DNA from: Solirubrobacterales bacterium
Lineage (GTDB): Bacteria > Actinomycetota > Thermoleophilia > Solirubrobacterales > 70-9
NCBI GenBank assembly: GCA_030152805.1
Contig: JASLIG010000126.1
Coordinates: 1 to 49,958, forward strand
Reading direction: 5' to 3'
DNA: 49,958 bases
Below are positions 22,395 through 30,539 of this stretch, in pieces (the stretch's first letter is position 1; each line of letters begins with the position of its first letter). The notes under the pieces were generated by a model, which worked only from the letters and a program-made list of their open reading frames with translations, searched no databases and was not told the DNA's origin. A program made the position numbers and the translations under genes.

Positions 22395-23264
22395 TCAGAT
22401 CGCGAATGCCAGCGTGAAGAACAGCCCGGCGGCGATGCAATAGATCCCGAACGGCGTGAGGCGGTTGGTCTGGAAGAAGCGGAGCAGGAACTTGACGGCA
22501 ATGTAGGTGGTGAGAGCCGCGGCCAGGGCGCCGACCAGAGCCTGACCACGTACCCCGTCCCCGGCCGAGCCGAACAGCTCGGGCAGCTTGAGGAAGCCGG
22601 CGGCGGCGATGATCGGCGTCGCCAGCAGGAAGGAGAAACGAGCGGCGTCCTCGTTGGAGAGGCCCGCGATCAGCCCCCCGCCCATCGTGATGCCAGATCG
22701 GGAGATGCCCGGAATCAGCGCCGCCGCCTGAGCGGTGCCGATGGCGGCGGCTTGGCGGAAACTCATCCTGGCGATGCGGGGATCGGAGTCTCCCTCCCCG
22801 TCGCCGGGTGCCGGCTGCCGGCGCCGCAGGCTCTCGAAGGCGAGCAGCAGAACGCCATTGATGGTCAGGAATATCGCCGCCGCCTCGGGTGAGGCGAAGA
22901 TGCTCCGCAGCGAGTGCTCGAGAAGGAGGCCGAGAATGCCGGCGGGAACCGTACCGATCGCCAGCAGCCAGCCAAGGCGAGCATCGGTATCCCCGGGGGC
23001 GAGGTGCCGATCCCGCAGCGAGCGCCCGATGCCGCGGAAGATGCGCTTCCAGTCGTCGAGGAAGAAGAAAAAGAGGACGAGCGCGGTAGCGCAGTGGGTG
23101 GCGACCAGGAAGGCAAGGAAATAGTCGTCGTTCTGGTGGATGTTCCAGCCGAAGGCCCTGGGGAGGATGACCCCGTGGCCGAGGCTGGAGATCGGGAAGG
23201 GCTCGGCGACGCCCTGGATCAGGCCGAGGACGACCGCCTGGAAATATGAGATCGGGTCGGCGAT
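22395..23264 (-). CDS. uppP: undecaprenyl-diphosphatase (UppP/BacA type)
   Basis: This integral membrane enzyme recycles undecaprenyl pyrophosphate for cell-wall synthesis and gives bacitracin tolerance. Motifs are VVLGLIQGVAEPFPISSLGH (the Q-x3-E active-site motif and the Ser-rich loop) and LIPGISRSGITMGGGL. The frame is uninterrupted from about 23279, but no ATG, GTG or TTG occurs before the internal Met at 22766. The conserved start (ADPISYFQAV) is preceded by ATC 23264, exactly where homologs would have the initiator Met, so a rare AUC start or a base error is likely. It lies eight bases downstream of the kinase stop in an operon with the two-component genes. Confidence 0.85.
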   Translation of the reverse strand: MADPISYFQAVVLGLIQGVAEPFPISSLGHGVILPRAFGWNIHQNDDYFLAFLVATHCATALVLFFFFLDDWKRIFRGIGRSLRDRHLAPGDTDARLGWLLAIGTVPAGILGLLLEHSLRSIFASPEAAAIFLTINGVLLLAFESLRRRQPAPGDGEGDSDPRIARMSFRQAAAIGTAQAAALIPGISRSGITMGGGLIAGLSNEDAARFSFLLATPIIAAAGFLKLPELFGSAGDGVRGQALVGALAAALTTYIAVKFLLRFFQTNRLTPFGIYCIAAGLFFTLAFAI

Positions 23265-23271
23265 GCGGCGA

Positions 23272-24663
23272 TCATCGGCGGCCTTGATTAACGCCAGATG
23301 AGAAGGGAAGGGTCAGCCAGACGTCGGCCCCTCCCCCTTCACGGTTGGCCGCATGCGCATCGCCCCCGTGCGCGCGGGCGACGGTTTGGACGATCGCCAG
23401 GCCAAGGCCGCTGCCGCCGTCGCGATGGCTCGAGGAGGCGCGGCTGAAGCGCTCGAAGGCGCGGCTGAGGAACTCTTGTGGGAAGCCTTCCCCTCGATCC
23501 ATCACATGGATCTCGACTGACCGTTCCCCAGCGCTGGCCTCGAGCTCGATGGTTCCAGCGCCGTAGCGCAGGGCGTTGTCGACCATGCTGCCGACCGCTT
23601 GGTCCAGCCGCAGCCGGTCGGCCTCGAGCACCAGGGCGGGCGACGCCGACACCTCGATCTCGCGTCCCCCCTCCTCAGCCCGCCGCGCGAACCTGCGGCT
23701 GACGCCGGCGAGGATCTCCCTCACGTCCAGGCGGGCGCGCCTGAGGGGCAGCTCGCCGCGCACCGTCTGCGCGATCGTCAAGAGATCCTCGGAGAGCTGG
23801 GTCAACCGGTCGGTCTCCTCGGCCGCCGAAGCCAATGCCACCCTCAGCTCCCCCTGCGAGCGCCCCGCCGCCAAGGCGAGCTCCAGCTCGGTCCGCAAGA
23901 TCGCCAGCGGAGTCCGCAGCTCGTGGCTGGCGTCCGCGACGAAAGCGCGCTCGTGCTCGAGCGCTTCGCCGAGGCGCTCGAGCATCTCGTTCAGCGTTTT
24001 CCCCAGCCTCGCCACCTCGTCGTGGGTTGGCGGGACCGGCAAGCGGCGCTCCGGCTCGGCGGCGGAGATCTCCGCCGCCCGCGACCGCATCGCCTCGACT
24101 GGCTTCAACGCTGCAGCCGCCACCCCGTAGGCGGCAAGGGAGGCGAGCAACAGCGCGAAGGGCCCGCCGACGAGCAGCAGCTGCGCGAGGTCCGTGAGCG
24201 ACTCGTTGCGCGCCTCGGTCGAGGTGCCGACGACGACGACCTGTTTCCGACCCCTCGCTTCGACCGGGACGGCCAGCAGGCGCGACTCGTCCTCCAAGCC
24301 CGGGAGCGGACCCCGGTCTATATAGACCGGCCCTTGCAGTGCCCGCCGCAGCTGCGAGGGCGTGAGCAGCACCTGGTCCCCGAGCGCCAGCGAGGAGTCG
24401 GCTACACCGCCGCCGGCGTCGAGCACCTCGGCGAAGCTCTCCCTCGGCCCGACCAGGTTCCGATCCCCCTCCCGCAACCCCGAATCGGCCTCCTTGACCA
24501 GGGAGGCAACGTCGTTCGCCCGCGAGCGCAGGCCCGAGTTGATCGTTGCGTCGATCTCGCTGGCAAAGCGGAGGTAGACGAAGACACCGGTCGCGCCGAG
24601 GACCAGCGCCATCACCGCGGCGAAAACGAGGGTGACCCGGAGGCGGATCGAGACCCGGCTCAG
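23272..24663 (-). CDS. sensor histidine kinase
   Basis: The protein has an N-terminal membrane helix (LVFAAVMALVLGATGVFVYL), an extracytoplasmic sensor region, a second helix (LLLVGGPFALLLASLAAYGV), HAMP, the HisKA box FVADASHELRTPLAILRTEL, and HATPase motifs MVDNALRYG, DRGEGFP and GSGLGLAIV. It is full length at about 463 residues. The first membrane helix is complete only if translation starts at CTG 24663, which overlaps the response-regulator stop (CTGA); the nearest ordinary start is GTG 24615, which clips the helix. It pairs with the adjacent response regulator, and uppP downstream suggests sensing of envelope stress. Confidence 0.9.
   Translation of the reverse strand: MSRVSIRLRVTLVFAAVMALVLGATGVFVYLRFASEIDATINSGLRSRANDVASLVKEADSGLREGDRNLVGPRESFAEVLDAGGGVADSSLALGDQVLLTPSQLRRALQGPVYIDRGPLPGLEDESRLLAVPVEARGRKQVVVVGTSTEARNESLTDLAQLLLVGGPFALLLASLAAYGVAAAALKPVEAMRSRAAEISAAEPERRLPVPPTHDEVARLGKTLNEMLERLGEALEHERAFVADASHELRTPLAILRTELELALAAGRSQGELRVALASAAEETDRLTQLSEDLLTIAQTVRGELPLRRARLDVREILAGVSRRFARRAEEGGREIEVSASPALVLEADRLRLDQAVGSMVDNALRYGAGTIELEASAGERSVEIHVMDRGEGFPQEFLSRAFERFSRASSSHRDGGSGLGLAIVQTVARAHGGDAHAANREGGGADVWLTLPFSSGVNQGRR
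23290..23303 (-). promoter_or_regulatory. candidate response-regulator site ahead of uppP
   Basis: Read on the minus strand, TCTCATCTGGCGTT lies 26 bases upstream of the presumed uppP start, inside the 3' end of the kinase gene. The identical 14-mer occurs at 25388-25401 in the promoter region of the two-component operon. This suggests a second, internal promoter under the same regulator. Confidence 0.45.
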
Positions 24664-25340
24664 CGTCCGCCGTCCTTTCTCAGCCGGTAGCCGGCGCCGC
24701 GAACGGTCTCGATCGACTTGACGCCGAAGGGGAGGTCGATCTTGCGTCGCAGGTAGCGGACGTAGACCTCGATCACGTTGGAGCGGTGTTCGAAGTCGTA
24801 CTCCCAGGCCTGGTCGAGCAACTGCGCGCGGGTGAGCACATGCCCTGGCCGGCGCATGAAGGTCTCCAAGAGGACGAACTCCTTGGCCGAGAGCTCGATC
24901 TCGGTCTCGCCGCGCCAGACCTGGCGCGTCGCCGGGTCGAGGCGCAGATCGCCGACCTCGACGACCGCCGGCCGCTCGCTCTGGCCGCGCCGGACGAGGG
25001 CGCGCAGGCGGGCCAGCAGCTCGGAGAAGGAGAAGGGCTTGGTCAGGTAGTCGTCGGCGCCGCCGTCGAGGCCGGCGATCCGGTCCTCGAGCGCCCCGCG
25101 GGCGGTCAGCATCAGCACCGGCGACCAGATTCCCTCGAGGCGAAGCCGGCGACAGGTCTCGAAGCCGTCGATGCCTGGCAGGATCACGTCGAGGACGATC
25201 GCGTCATACGTGGAGGACCGAGCCAACCCGACCGCGTCCTCGCCGCTGCCGGTGACGTCGACCGTCAGGCCCTGCTCGCTCAGCCCACGCCGAAGCAAGG
25301 CCGCCATCTTCACCTCGTCCTCGACGACCAAGACGTTCAT
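24660..25340 (-). CDS. OmpR-family response regulator
   Basis: The receiver domain shows VVEDEVKMAALLRRGL (acidic pocket), DAIVLDVILPGIDGFE (phospho-acceptor Asp), LTARGALEDRIAGLDGGADDYLTKPF (Thr and Lys switch residues). The C-terminal winged helix reads VELSAKEFVLLETFMRRPGHVLTRAQLLDQ and NVIEVYVRYLRRKID. At 226 residues it is complete. It is the first gene of the operon with the histidine kinase and uppP. Direct repeats of TCATCT with 11-bp spacing in its own promoter region match the way OmpR/PhoB proteins bind. Confidence 0.95.
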   Translation of the reverse strand: MNVLVVEDEVKMAALLRRGLSEQGLTVDVTGSGEDAVGLARSSTYDAIVLDVILPGIDGFETCRRLRLEGIWSPVLMLTARGALEDRIAGLDGGADDYLTKPFSFSELLARLRALVRRGQSERPAVVEVGDLRLDPATRQVWRGETEIELSAKEFVLLETFMRRPGHVLTRAQLLDQAWEYDFEHRSNVIEVYVRYLRRKIDLPFGVKSIETVRGAGYRLRKDGGR

Positions 25341-25357
25341 GCCTACAGCTTCCCAGT

Positions 25358-25401
25358 GAAGATGAATGCCAGATGAGAGTTGGCCGCTCTCATCTGGCGT
25401 T
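25358..25401. promoter_or_regulatory. direct and inverted TCATCT repeats (response-regulator binding region)
   Basis: On the minus strand two TCATCT hexamers (complement of 25360-25365 and 25371-25376) are spaced 11 bp apart, the OmpR/PhoB half-site period. A third TCATCT lies in the opposite orientation at 25390-25395. The arms GCCAGATGAGAG (25368-25379) and CTCTCATCTGGC (25387-25398) form a perfect 12-bp inverted repeat. The region lies between the response-regulator start and the iron-transporter promoter. Confidence 0.6.
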
Positions 25402-25426
25402 GAGAAATCCTCGCGAGGGTATTTAT

Positions 25427-25458
25427 GATTAGGGTTACCGAATTAGGTTCCCCTAATC
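25427..25458 (+). promoter_or_regulatory. IdeR/DtxR-like iron box
   Basis: GATTAGGG (25427-25434) and CCCTAATC (25451-25458) are a perfect 8-bp inverted pair, and inside them TTAGG-TTCC-CCTAA (25443-25456) is a second palindrome with the TTAGGTT half-site of IdeR/DtxR boxes. It lies about 30 bp ahead of the gene for a ferric-iron binding lipoprotein, so iron-dependent repression of the importer is expected. Confidence 0.65.
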
Positions 25459-25485
25459 CTCGTTCCGAACTTTCTAGGAGGTTTC

Positions 25486-26517
25486 GTGAGTTCTCGAATC
25501 AACCGACGCCGGCTCAGTGTCCTCTGCCTGGGCATCGCCGCCGGCGTTCTCGCCGCTGGATGCGGAGACTCCTCATCGGACTCGGGCGGCACGTTGACTC
25601 TCTACAGCTCCCAGCACGAACCGATGACCGAAGCTCTGATCGAAGGCTTCGAAAAGGAGAACGGCGCCAAGGTCGAGGTCCGCTACGGCGAGGACGAGGG
25701 GTTGGCCAGCCAGATCGAGCAGGAGGGCGACGCCTCTCCCGCCGACGTATTCCTGGCCGAGAACACGCCACCGCTGGAACTGCTGGCAGGTGACGAACTG
25801 CTGGCTGAGGTCGACTCCTCCACGCTCGGCGAAGTGCCCTCCCAGTACAACTCGCCGACCGGCCACTGGGTCGGAGTCGCGGCGCGGGAGACCGTGATGG
25901 TCTACAACCCAGACCTGATCGCCGCCGGCGAGCTGCCGGCCTCGATCCTCGACCTGGCCAAGCCAGAATGGAGGGGCAAGCTCGCCATCGCTCCCTCCGA
26001 GCCCGATTTCGTGCCGATCGTCAGCGCGATCACCAAGCTCGACGGCGAAGCGGCCGCGAAGGAATGGCTGGAAGGCTTCTCGGCCAACGCCAAGCGCTAC
26101 AACGACAACGAGGGCATCATCGCCGCCGTCAACAGCGGCCAGATCGACGCCGGCATCATCAACCACTACTACTGGTATGAGGCGGCGGCCGAGGAAGGCA
26201 AGGACAAGATCGCCTCCAAGCTCCACTACTTCGGCAACGAAGACGCGGGAGCCCTCGTCAACGTCTCCGGCGCCGGCGCGCTGGAGTCGAGCGACGATCC
26301 CGACCTCGCCCAGGAATTCCTCGCCTACGCCGTCAGCGAGGAAGGCCAGACCGCGATCACCGAGAGCGGCGACTGGGAGTACCCGCTGAACGCCGCCGTG
26401 CCACCGCCGCCGGGGCTGAAGCCGTTCGACAGCCTGGAACCGCCGAAGGTCAGCCCGGCCGATCTCGGCGACGGCAGCGCCCCGGTCGAACTGATGGAAC
26501 AGGTGGGCTTGCTCTAG
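25486..26517 (+). CDS. ferric-iron ABC transporter substrate-binding lipoprotein (FbpA/FutA type)
   Basis: A signal peptide ends in the lipobox VLAAGC, giving a membrane-anchored lipoprotein. The mature protein begins GTLTLYSSQHEPMTEALIEG, the hallmark of Fe(III)-binding FbpA/FutA proteins (YSSQH with the iron-contacting Tyr/His region). It also has the NHYYWYEAA segment, whose adjacent tyrosines coordinate ferric iron in this family. Its length of 343 residues is normal. It starts at GTG 25486 with AGGAGG 7 bases upstream. It is first in an importer operon with a fused permease and an ATPase, behind an iron box. Confidence 0.92.
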   Translation: MSSRINRRRLSVLCLGIAAGVLAAGCGDSSSDSGGTLTLYSSQHEPMTEALIEGFEKENGAKVEVRYGEDEGLASQIEQEGDASPADVFLAENTPPLELLAGDELLAEVDSSTLGEVPSQYNSPTGHWVGVAARETVMVYNPDLIAAGELPASILDLAKPEWRGKLAIAPSEPDFVPIVSAITKLDGEAAAKEWLEGFSANAKRYNDNEGIIAAVNSGQIDAGIINHYYWYEAAAEEGKDKIASKLHYFGNEDAGALVNVSGAGALESSDDPDLAQEFLAYAVSEEGQTAITESGDWEYPLNAAVPPPPGLKPFDSLEPPKVSPADLGDGSAPVELMEQVGLL

Positions 26518-26520
26518 GCG

Positions 26521-28125
26521 ATGGAGGCAGCAAGCGCCCACCGCCGCACAGCCGCATGGCCGGCTTCGTGGCGCTGGGCGCGACAGGGCCGCGGGCGTCC
26601 CCCCGCGGCCCTGCTCCTCGTCTCCGCCGCCGTCGCGCTGCTGGCCCTGGCGCCGGTCGGCTTCCTCTTCGAGCAGGCGCTTTCGAACGGCTGGGACGAA
26701 GCGCAGCGGCTGCTGTTTCGGTCCTTCGTCGGAGATCTGCTCCTCAACACGACGACGCTGGTCGCCGCCGGGACGGTCGCCTGCGTGGTCCTCGGCGTCG
26801 CGGTCGCCTGGGCGGTCGAGCGCACCGACCTGCCGGGCCGTCGCATCTGGGCGGTGCTGGCGGCGCTGCCGATCACCGTCCCCGCCTTCGTCACCAGCTA
26901 CAGCTGGGTCTCGATCACCCCGGCGGTGCAGGGCTTCTGGGGCGCGGCCGGGATCGTCACCCTCGCCTACTACCCGCTCGTCTACCTGCCGGTGGCCGCT
27001 GTGCTGCGCGGCACCGACCCGGCCTTGGAGGAGAGCGCCCGCTCACTCGGCATGGGGCCGTGGCGGACCTTCTTCCGGGTCACCCTGCCGCAGACGCGGG
27101 TCGCCCTGCTCGGCGGCACCCTGCTCGTCTCGGTCCACATGCTCTCCGAGTTCGGCGCCTTCGCGATGCTGCGCTTCCAGACCTTTACCACCGCGATCTA
27201 CGACCAGTACAAGCTCAGCTTCGACGGCGCCGCCGCCTCGATGCTGGCTTCGGTCCTGGTGATCCTCTGCCTGGGACTCCTGGTCGCCGAGCTGGCGGCC
27301 CGCGGGCGGGGGCGTTACGCGCGGGTCGATTCCGGCTCGGCGCGACCGATGGCGCCGGGCCGTCTCGGCCGCGCCCGGTGGCCGGTCTGCGCCGGCTTCG
27401 CGGGGCTGATCGGCCTCGCCCTCGGCCTGCCGCTCCTCACCCTGGGCTACTGGGTCGCGACCGGCAGCAGTGCGGCTGAATTCGACTTTGGAGCGCTGCT
27501 GTCGGCCAGCGGTTCCACGCTGGAACTTGGCCTCGGCGCGGCGCTCCTGACCACGCTGGTCGCCCTGCCCGTCTCGGTCCTCAGCGTGCGCCACCCGAGC
27601 CGCACCGCAATCGTGATCGAGCGCGCCACCTACTTGCCCTTCGCCCTGCCGGGAATCGTCGTCGCGCTCTCGCTGATCGTGCTCTCGATCCACTACTTCC
27701 CGGCCCTCTACGGGACCACCCAGCTGCTAATCGTCGCCTACGCGATCCTCTCGCTGCCGCTGGCGCTGGTCGCCGCCAGGGCGGCGCTGGCGCAGGCGCC
27801 GCCCGTCCATGAGGAGGTCGCTCGCTCGCTCGGCTGCCGCCCGCTGGTCGCGATGTTCCGCGTCACCCTGCCGCGGATCCTGCCCGGCCTCGGCGCCGCG
27901 GCGGCGCTCGTCTTCCTCGCCACGGTGACCGAGCTGACGGCGACGCTGCTGCTGGCGCCAATCGGCACGCAAACCCTCGCGACGCAGTTCTGGGCAAACG
28001 CGTCGACGCTTTCCTATGGAGCGGCAGCTCCCTACGCTGCCTCGATGGTCGCGATCTCCGCCCTTCCCACCTACCTGCTGACCCGCCGCCTGGGCGGCGT
28101 TCTAGCGCCGGCGGAGGAGCAATGA
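26521..28125 (+). CDS. ferric-iron ABC transporter permease (two fused domains, FbpB type)
   Basis: This 534-residue membrane protein carries about twelve helices in two homologous halves. Each half has the cytoplasmic EAA loop: EESARSLGMGPWRTFFRVTLP near residue 170 and EEVARSLGCRPLVAMFRVTLP near residue 430. A fused permease is typical of FbpB/SfuB iron transporters, and the partner genes on both sides agree. It starts at ATG 26521 three bases after the fbpA stop and overlaps the ATPase gene by four bases. Confidence 0.92.
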   Translation: MEAASAHRRTAAWPASWRWARQGRGRPPAALLLVSAAVALLALAPVGFLFEQALSNGWDEAQRLLFRSFVGDLLLNTTTLVAAGTVACVVLGVAVAWAVERTDLPGRRIWAVLAALPITVPAFVTSYSWVSITPAVQGFWGAAGIVTLAYYPLVYLPVAAVLRGTDPALEESARSLGMGPWRTFFRVTLPQTRVALLGGTLLVSVHMLSEFGAFAMLRFQTFTTAIYDQYKLSFDGAAASMLASVLVILCLGLLVAELAARGRGRYARVDSGSARPMAPGRLGRARWPVCAGFAGLIGLALGLPLLTLGYWVATGSSAAEFDFGALLSASGSTLELGLGAALLTTLVALPVSVLSVRHPSRTAIVIERATYLPFALPGIVVALSLIVLSIHYFPALYGTTQLLIVAYAILSLPLALVAARAALAQAPPVHEEVARSLGCRPLVAMFRVTLPRILPGLGAAAALVFLATVTELTATLLLAPIGTQTLATQFWANASTLSYGAAAPYAASMVAISALPTYLLTRRLGGVLAPAEEQ

Positions 28126-29231
28126 TGAGCCCCGCCACATCGCTTTCGGTCGTTGACCTGAGCAAGGCATTTGGCAGCTCCCCCGTGCTCGTCGATCTCG
28201 ACCTCGAGGTCCCCACCGGCAGCCTGACCGCGGTCCTCGGCCCCTCCGGCTGCGGCAAGACGACGTTGCTGCGACTGCTCGGGGGGTTCGAGCACGCTGA
28301 CAGCGGCTCGATCCGACTCGGCGAGCGGGTCCTCTGCGACGAGCGCACCCATCTGGCCCCCGAGCGCCGCGCGATCGGCTTCGTCCCCCAAGAGGGCGCC
28401 CTCTTCCCCCACCTCGACGTCGCCGCCAACGTCGGCTTTGGCCTGCCGCGATCGCAGCGGCGCAGCGGCCGGGTCGAGGAGCTGCTGCAACTAGTCGGCC
28501 TGCAAGGGCTGTCGGCGCGCTTTCCGCACCAGCTCTCCGGTGGTCAACAGCAGCGGGTGGCGCTTGCGAGAGCGCTGGCGCCGGAACCGGGGTTGGTCCT
28601 GCTCGATGAGCCCTTCGACGCCCTCGACGCCGGCCTGCGGGCGCAGGTGCGCGGCGAGGTCCGAGAGGTCCTGCGCGCGGCCGGGGCCACCGCGCTGCTC
28701 GTCACCCACGACCAGGAGGAGGCGCTCTCGCTGGCGGACACCGTCGCGGTCATGCGCGGTGGGCGGATCGTCCAGGCCGCCGACCCGCAAACGCTCTACC
28801 GCGATCCGGTCGACGCCGAAGTGGCTCGCTTCGTCGGTGAGGCGGTGCTGCTGGAGGGACGACTGGATGGCGACTACGCCGAGACGCCCCTGGGGCGCTT
28901 GCCGACTCGCGGCACTGGCGCCGTCGACGGGACGGCAGCAACGGTGATGCTGCGGCCCGAGCAGATCCTCTGCCACGGGTTGAGCCTCGCGGCGGACGCC
29001 GAGCGGCCGCGCGGCCGGGTGCTCTCGACGGCTTTCTACGGGCACGATGCGACGGCCCGAATCGTCCTCGACGACCCCGACCGTCGCGAGATCGTCGCTC
29101 GGGCGGCGGGGCATCTGCTACCCCAGGCCGGCGACGAAGTCACTATCGCGGTCGAAGGCACTGCGCTTGCCTATCCAGCTCGCGGAGCAGCGCAGGGGGC
29201 CGCCGCCGAGCGCCTACCGGCCTTCCGCTAG
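28122..29231 (+). CDS. ferric-iron ABC transporter ATP-binding protein (FbpC type)
   Basis: The 369-residue ATPase has Walker A GPSGCGKTT, a Q-loop at FVPQEGALFPH, the signature LSGGQQQRVALARAL, Walker B LVLLDEPFDALD and the H-loop VTHDQEE. A C-terminal TOBE-like domain (AATVMLRPEQILCHG) is regulatory in this subfamily. FVPQEGALFPHLDVAANVGFGL is the characteristic FbpC form. It begins ATGATG at 28122, overlapping the permease stop, and ends four bases into the converging membrane-protein gene. Confidence 0.93.
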   Translation: MMSPATSLSVVDLSKAFGSSPVLVDLDLEVPTGSLTAVLGPSGCGKTTLLRLLGGFEHADSGSIRLGERVLCDERTHLAPERRAIGFVPQEGALFPHLDVAANVGFGLPRSQRRSGRVEELLQLVGLQGLSARFPHQLSGGQQQRVALARALAPEPGLVLLDEPFDALDAGLRAQVRGEVREVLRAAGATALLVTHDQEEALSLADTVAVMRGGRIVQAADPQTLYRDPVDAEVARFVGEAVLLEGRLDGDYAETPLGRLPTRGTGAVDGTAATVMLRPEQILCHGLSLAADAERPRGRVLSTAFYGHDATARIVLDDPDRREIVARAAGHLLPQAGDEVTIAVEGTALAYPARGAAQGAAAERLPAFR

Positions 29232-30106
29232 GCGGGTTCCTCGAGCGGCTGAGCACTGCGCAGTTCGGCCTGACGTTTCAGGTGAGCCTCCTCGGGAGTG
29301 ACGACGCCGAGATCCTTCTTGGTCACCGTCAGGTAGACGACCAGGGCGAGGATCGTAACCAGGAAGATGACGCTGGTCAGGATCGTCCCGAGGCCGAGGC
29401 CGGTTTCTTCGACCGGCTGGGAGAGGTAGTCGCCGATCGAGGCGCCCAGCGGGCGAGTGAGGATGTAGGCGAGCCAGAAGGCGAGGATCGCGTTGAGCCG
29501 GAAGCGGAAGTGGGCAATCGCGATCAGCGCGATCGCCCCGGCGAAGATGCCGGCCGAGGGCAGGAAGCCGAGTTCTAGCTTCTCGGCGAAAAGATCTCCC
29601 GCCGAGGTGCCGAGGGCGAAGGTGAAGAGGACCGCCAGCCAGTAGAAGGCCTCGCGCCTAGTGGTGATGATCGTATGAACGGAGAGGGTGCGCTCGACCC
29701 AGTACCAGACCGCGAATACGAGCGCCAGGACAGCGCTGAAGACGTACGTCGTGGTCTGCAGTTCAACCCCGGCGTTGTCGACGAGGTTGTCGGTGATCAA
29801 GGTGCCGACGATGCTGATCAGCACCACCGCAAGCCAGTAGACCCCCGGTATGTACTTCCTCGATCTGAACTGCGCGATGAGGATCGCGATCAGGGCGGCG
29901 GACATGATGTAGGTGGTGTTGGTCAGGCCAAGGCCGAGTTCTTCGTTCATCAGGTCCGCCGCGGTCTCTCCCACCGTCGTGCAGAGGATCTTGATGATCC
30001 AGAAGTAGATGGTGACCTCCGGCACCTTGTTGAGCATCTGACGACCCAGCGACGGGGTGTCCTGGTGGCAGGCAGAGGCTGAAGGCGACGCTGCGATCTC
30101 GTTCAT
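29228..30106 (-). CDS. COG4705-type multi-spanning membrane protein
   Basis: From ATG 30106 the 292-residue protein has about eight helices built from four repeats. Each repeat begins with a motif like NKVPEVTIYFWIIKILCTTVGETAADLMNEELGLGL, later FALGTSAGDLFAEKLELGFL and ASIGDYLSQPVEETGLGLG. The GE/GD-(S/T)-x-x-D pairs recur across repeats, as in the COG4705 (DUF347-like) family, whose substrate is unknown. The frame extends to 30169, but the added residues contain no signal. It converges with the iron importer and overlaps its last gene by four bases. Confidence 0.82.
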   Translation of the reverse strand: MNEIAASPSASACHQDTPSLGRQMLNKVPEVTIYFWIIKILCTTVGETAADLMNEELGLGLTNTTYIMSAALIAILIAQFRSRKYIPGVYWLAVVLISIVGTLITDNLVDNAGVELQTTTYVFSAVLALVFAVWYWVERTLSVHTIITTRREAFYWLAVLFTFALGTSAGDLFAEKLELGFLPSAGIFAGAIALIAIAHFRFRLNAILAFWLAYILTRPLGASIGDYLSQPVEETGLGLGTILTSVIFLVTILALVVYLTVTKKDLGVVTPEEAHLKRQAELRSAQPLEEPA

Positions 30107-30217
30107 GGCGCGGCAGTGTGGGGGACCGTGCTTAACCACACATGAGAGCCACGCCGTCTCATCCAACATTTAGCCGGGCGTTACCTCAGCTTTCCTCCGG
30201 GCACCGAGATTGGAGGG

Positions 30218-30493
30218 GTGAATGCATCCGGAATAGGAGAAACGAGGCACCGTCTCCTGCTGAAAAGACACGGCATCGCCGGGCTTTTGATCAGCGCTCT
30301 GCTTTTGTGGGGGGCAAGCTTCGCTCAGCTGGAGGACGGGAGAATCCCGCTGCTCGATCAGGGCGTCGTCGTCGCGCTGGCCTCCGAGGCGGACTCGAGC
30401 TCGGCCGCCGAGCGGCTCAGGTCTCTGGCAATGCACGGCGCCCGACGAGGGGCTTCTGGCCAGCAGCCAAGCTCGCCTCCGCCACCGCGATGA
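30218..30493 (+). CDS. possible small membrane or secreted protein
   Basis: A GTG at 30218 follows GGAGG at a suitable distance. The 91-residue product has a hydrophobic segment GIAGLLISALLLWGASFAQL, then EDGRIPLLDQGVVVALASEA and a Pro/Ser-rich tail. The helix and ribosome site favour a real gene; the Arg/Pro-rich last third and the absence of a recognised family weaken it. It lies alone in a gap of about 430 bases between the COG4705 gene and the converging Ser/Thr kinase. Confidence 0.4.
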   Translation: MNASGIGETRHRLLLKRHGIAGLLISALLLWGASFAQLEDGRIPLLDQGVVVALASEADSSSAAERLRSLAMHGARRGASGQQPSSPPPPR

Positions 30494-30539
30494 CCGTAGT
30501 CAGGTGCAGGATGGGCGGTGCCGCCGAGTGTTGGTCCGG

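Noticed and set aside
23599..24690. Long plus-strand frame antisense to the histidine kinase
   Set aside because: It is a GC-rich shadow of the kinase gene, with Arg/Gly/Leu-rich composition and no domain, while the minus strand has complete HisKA and HATPase motifs.
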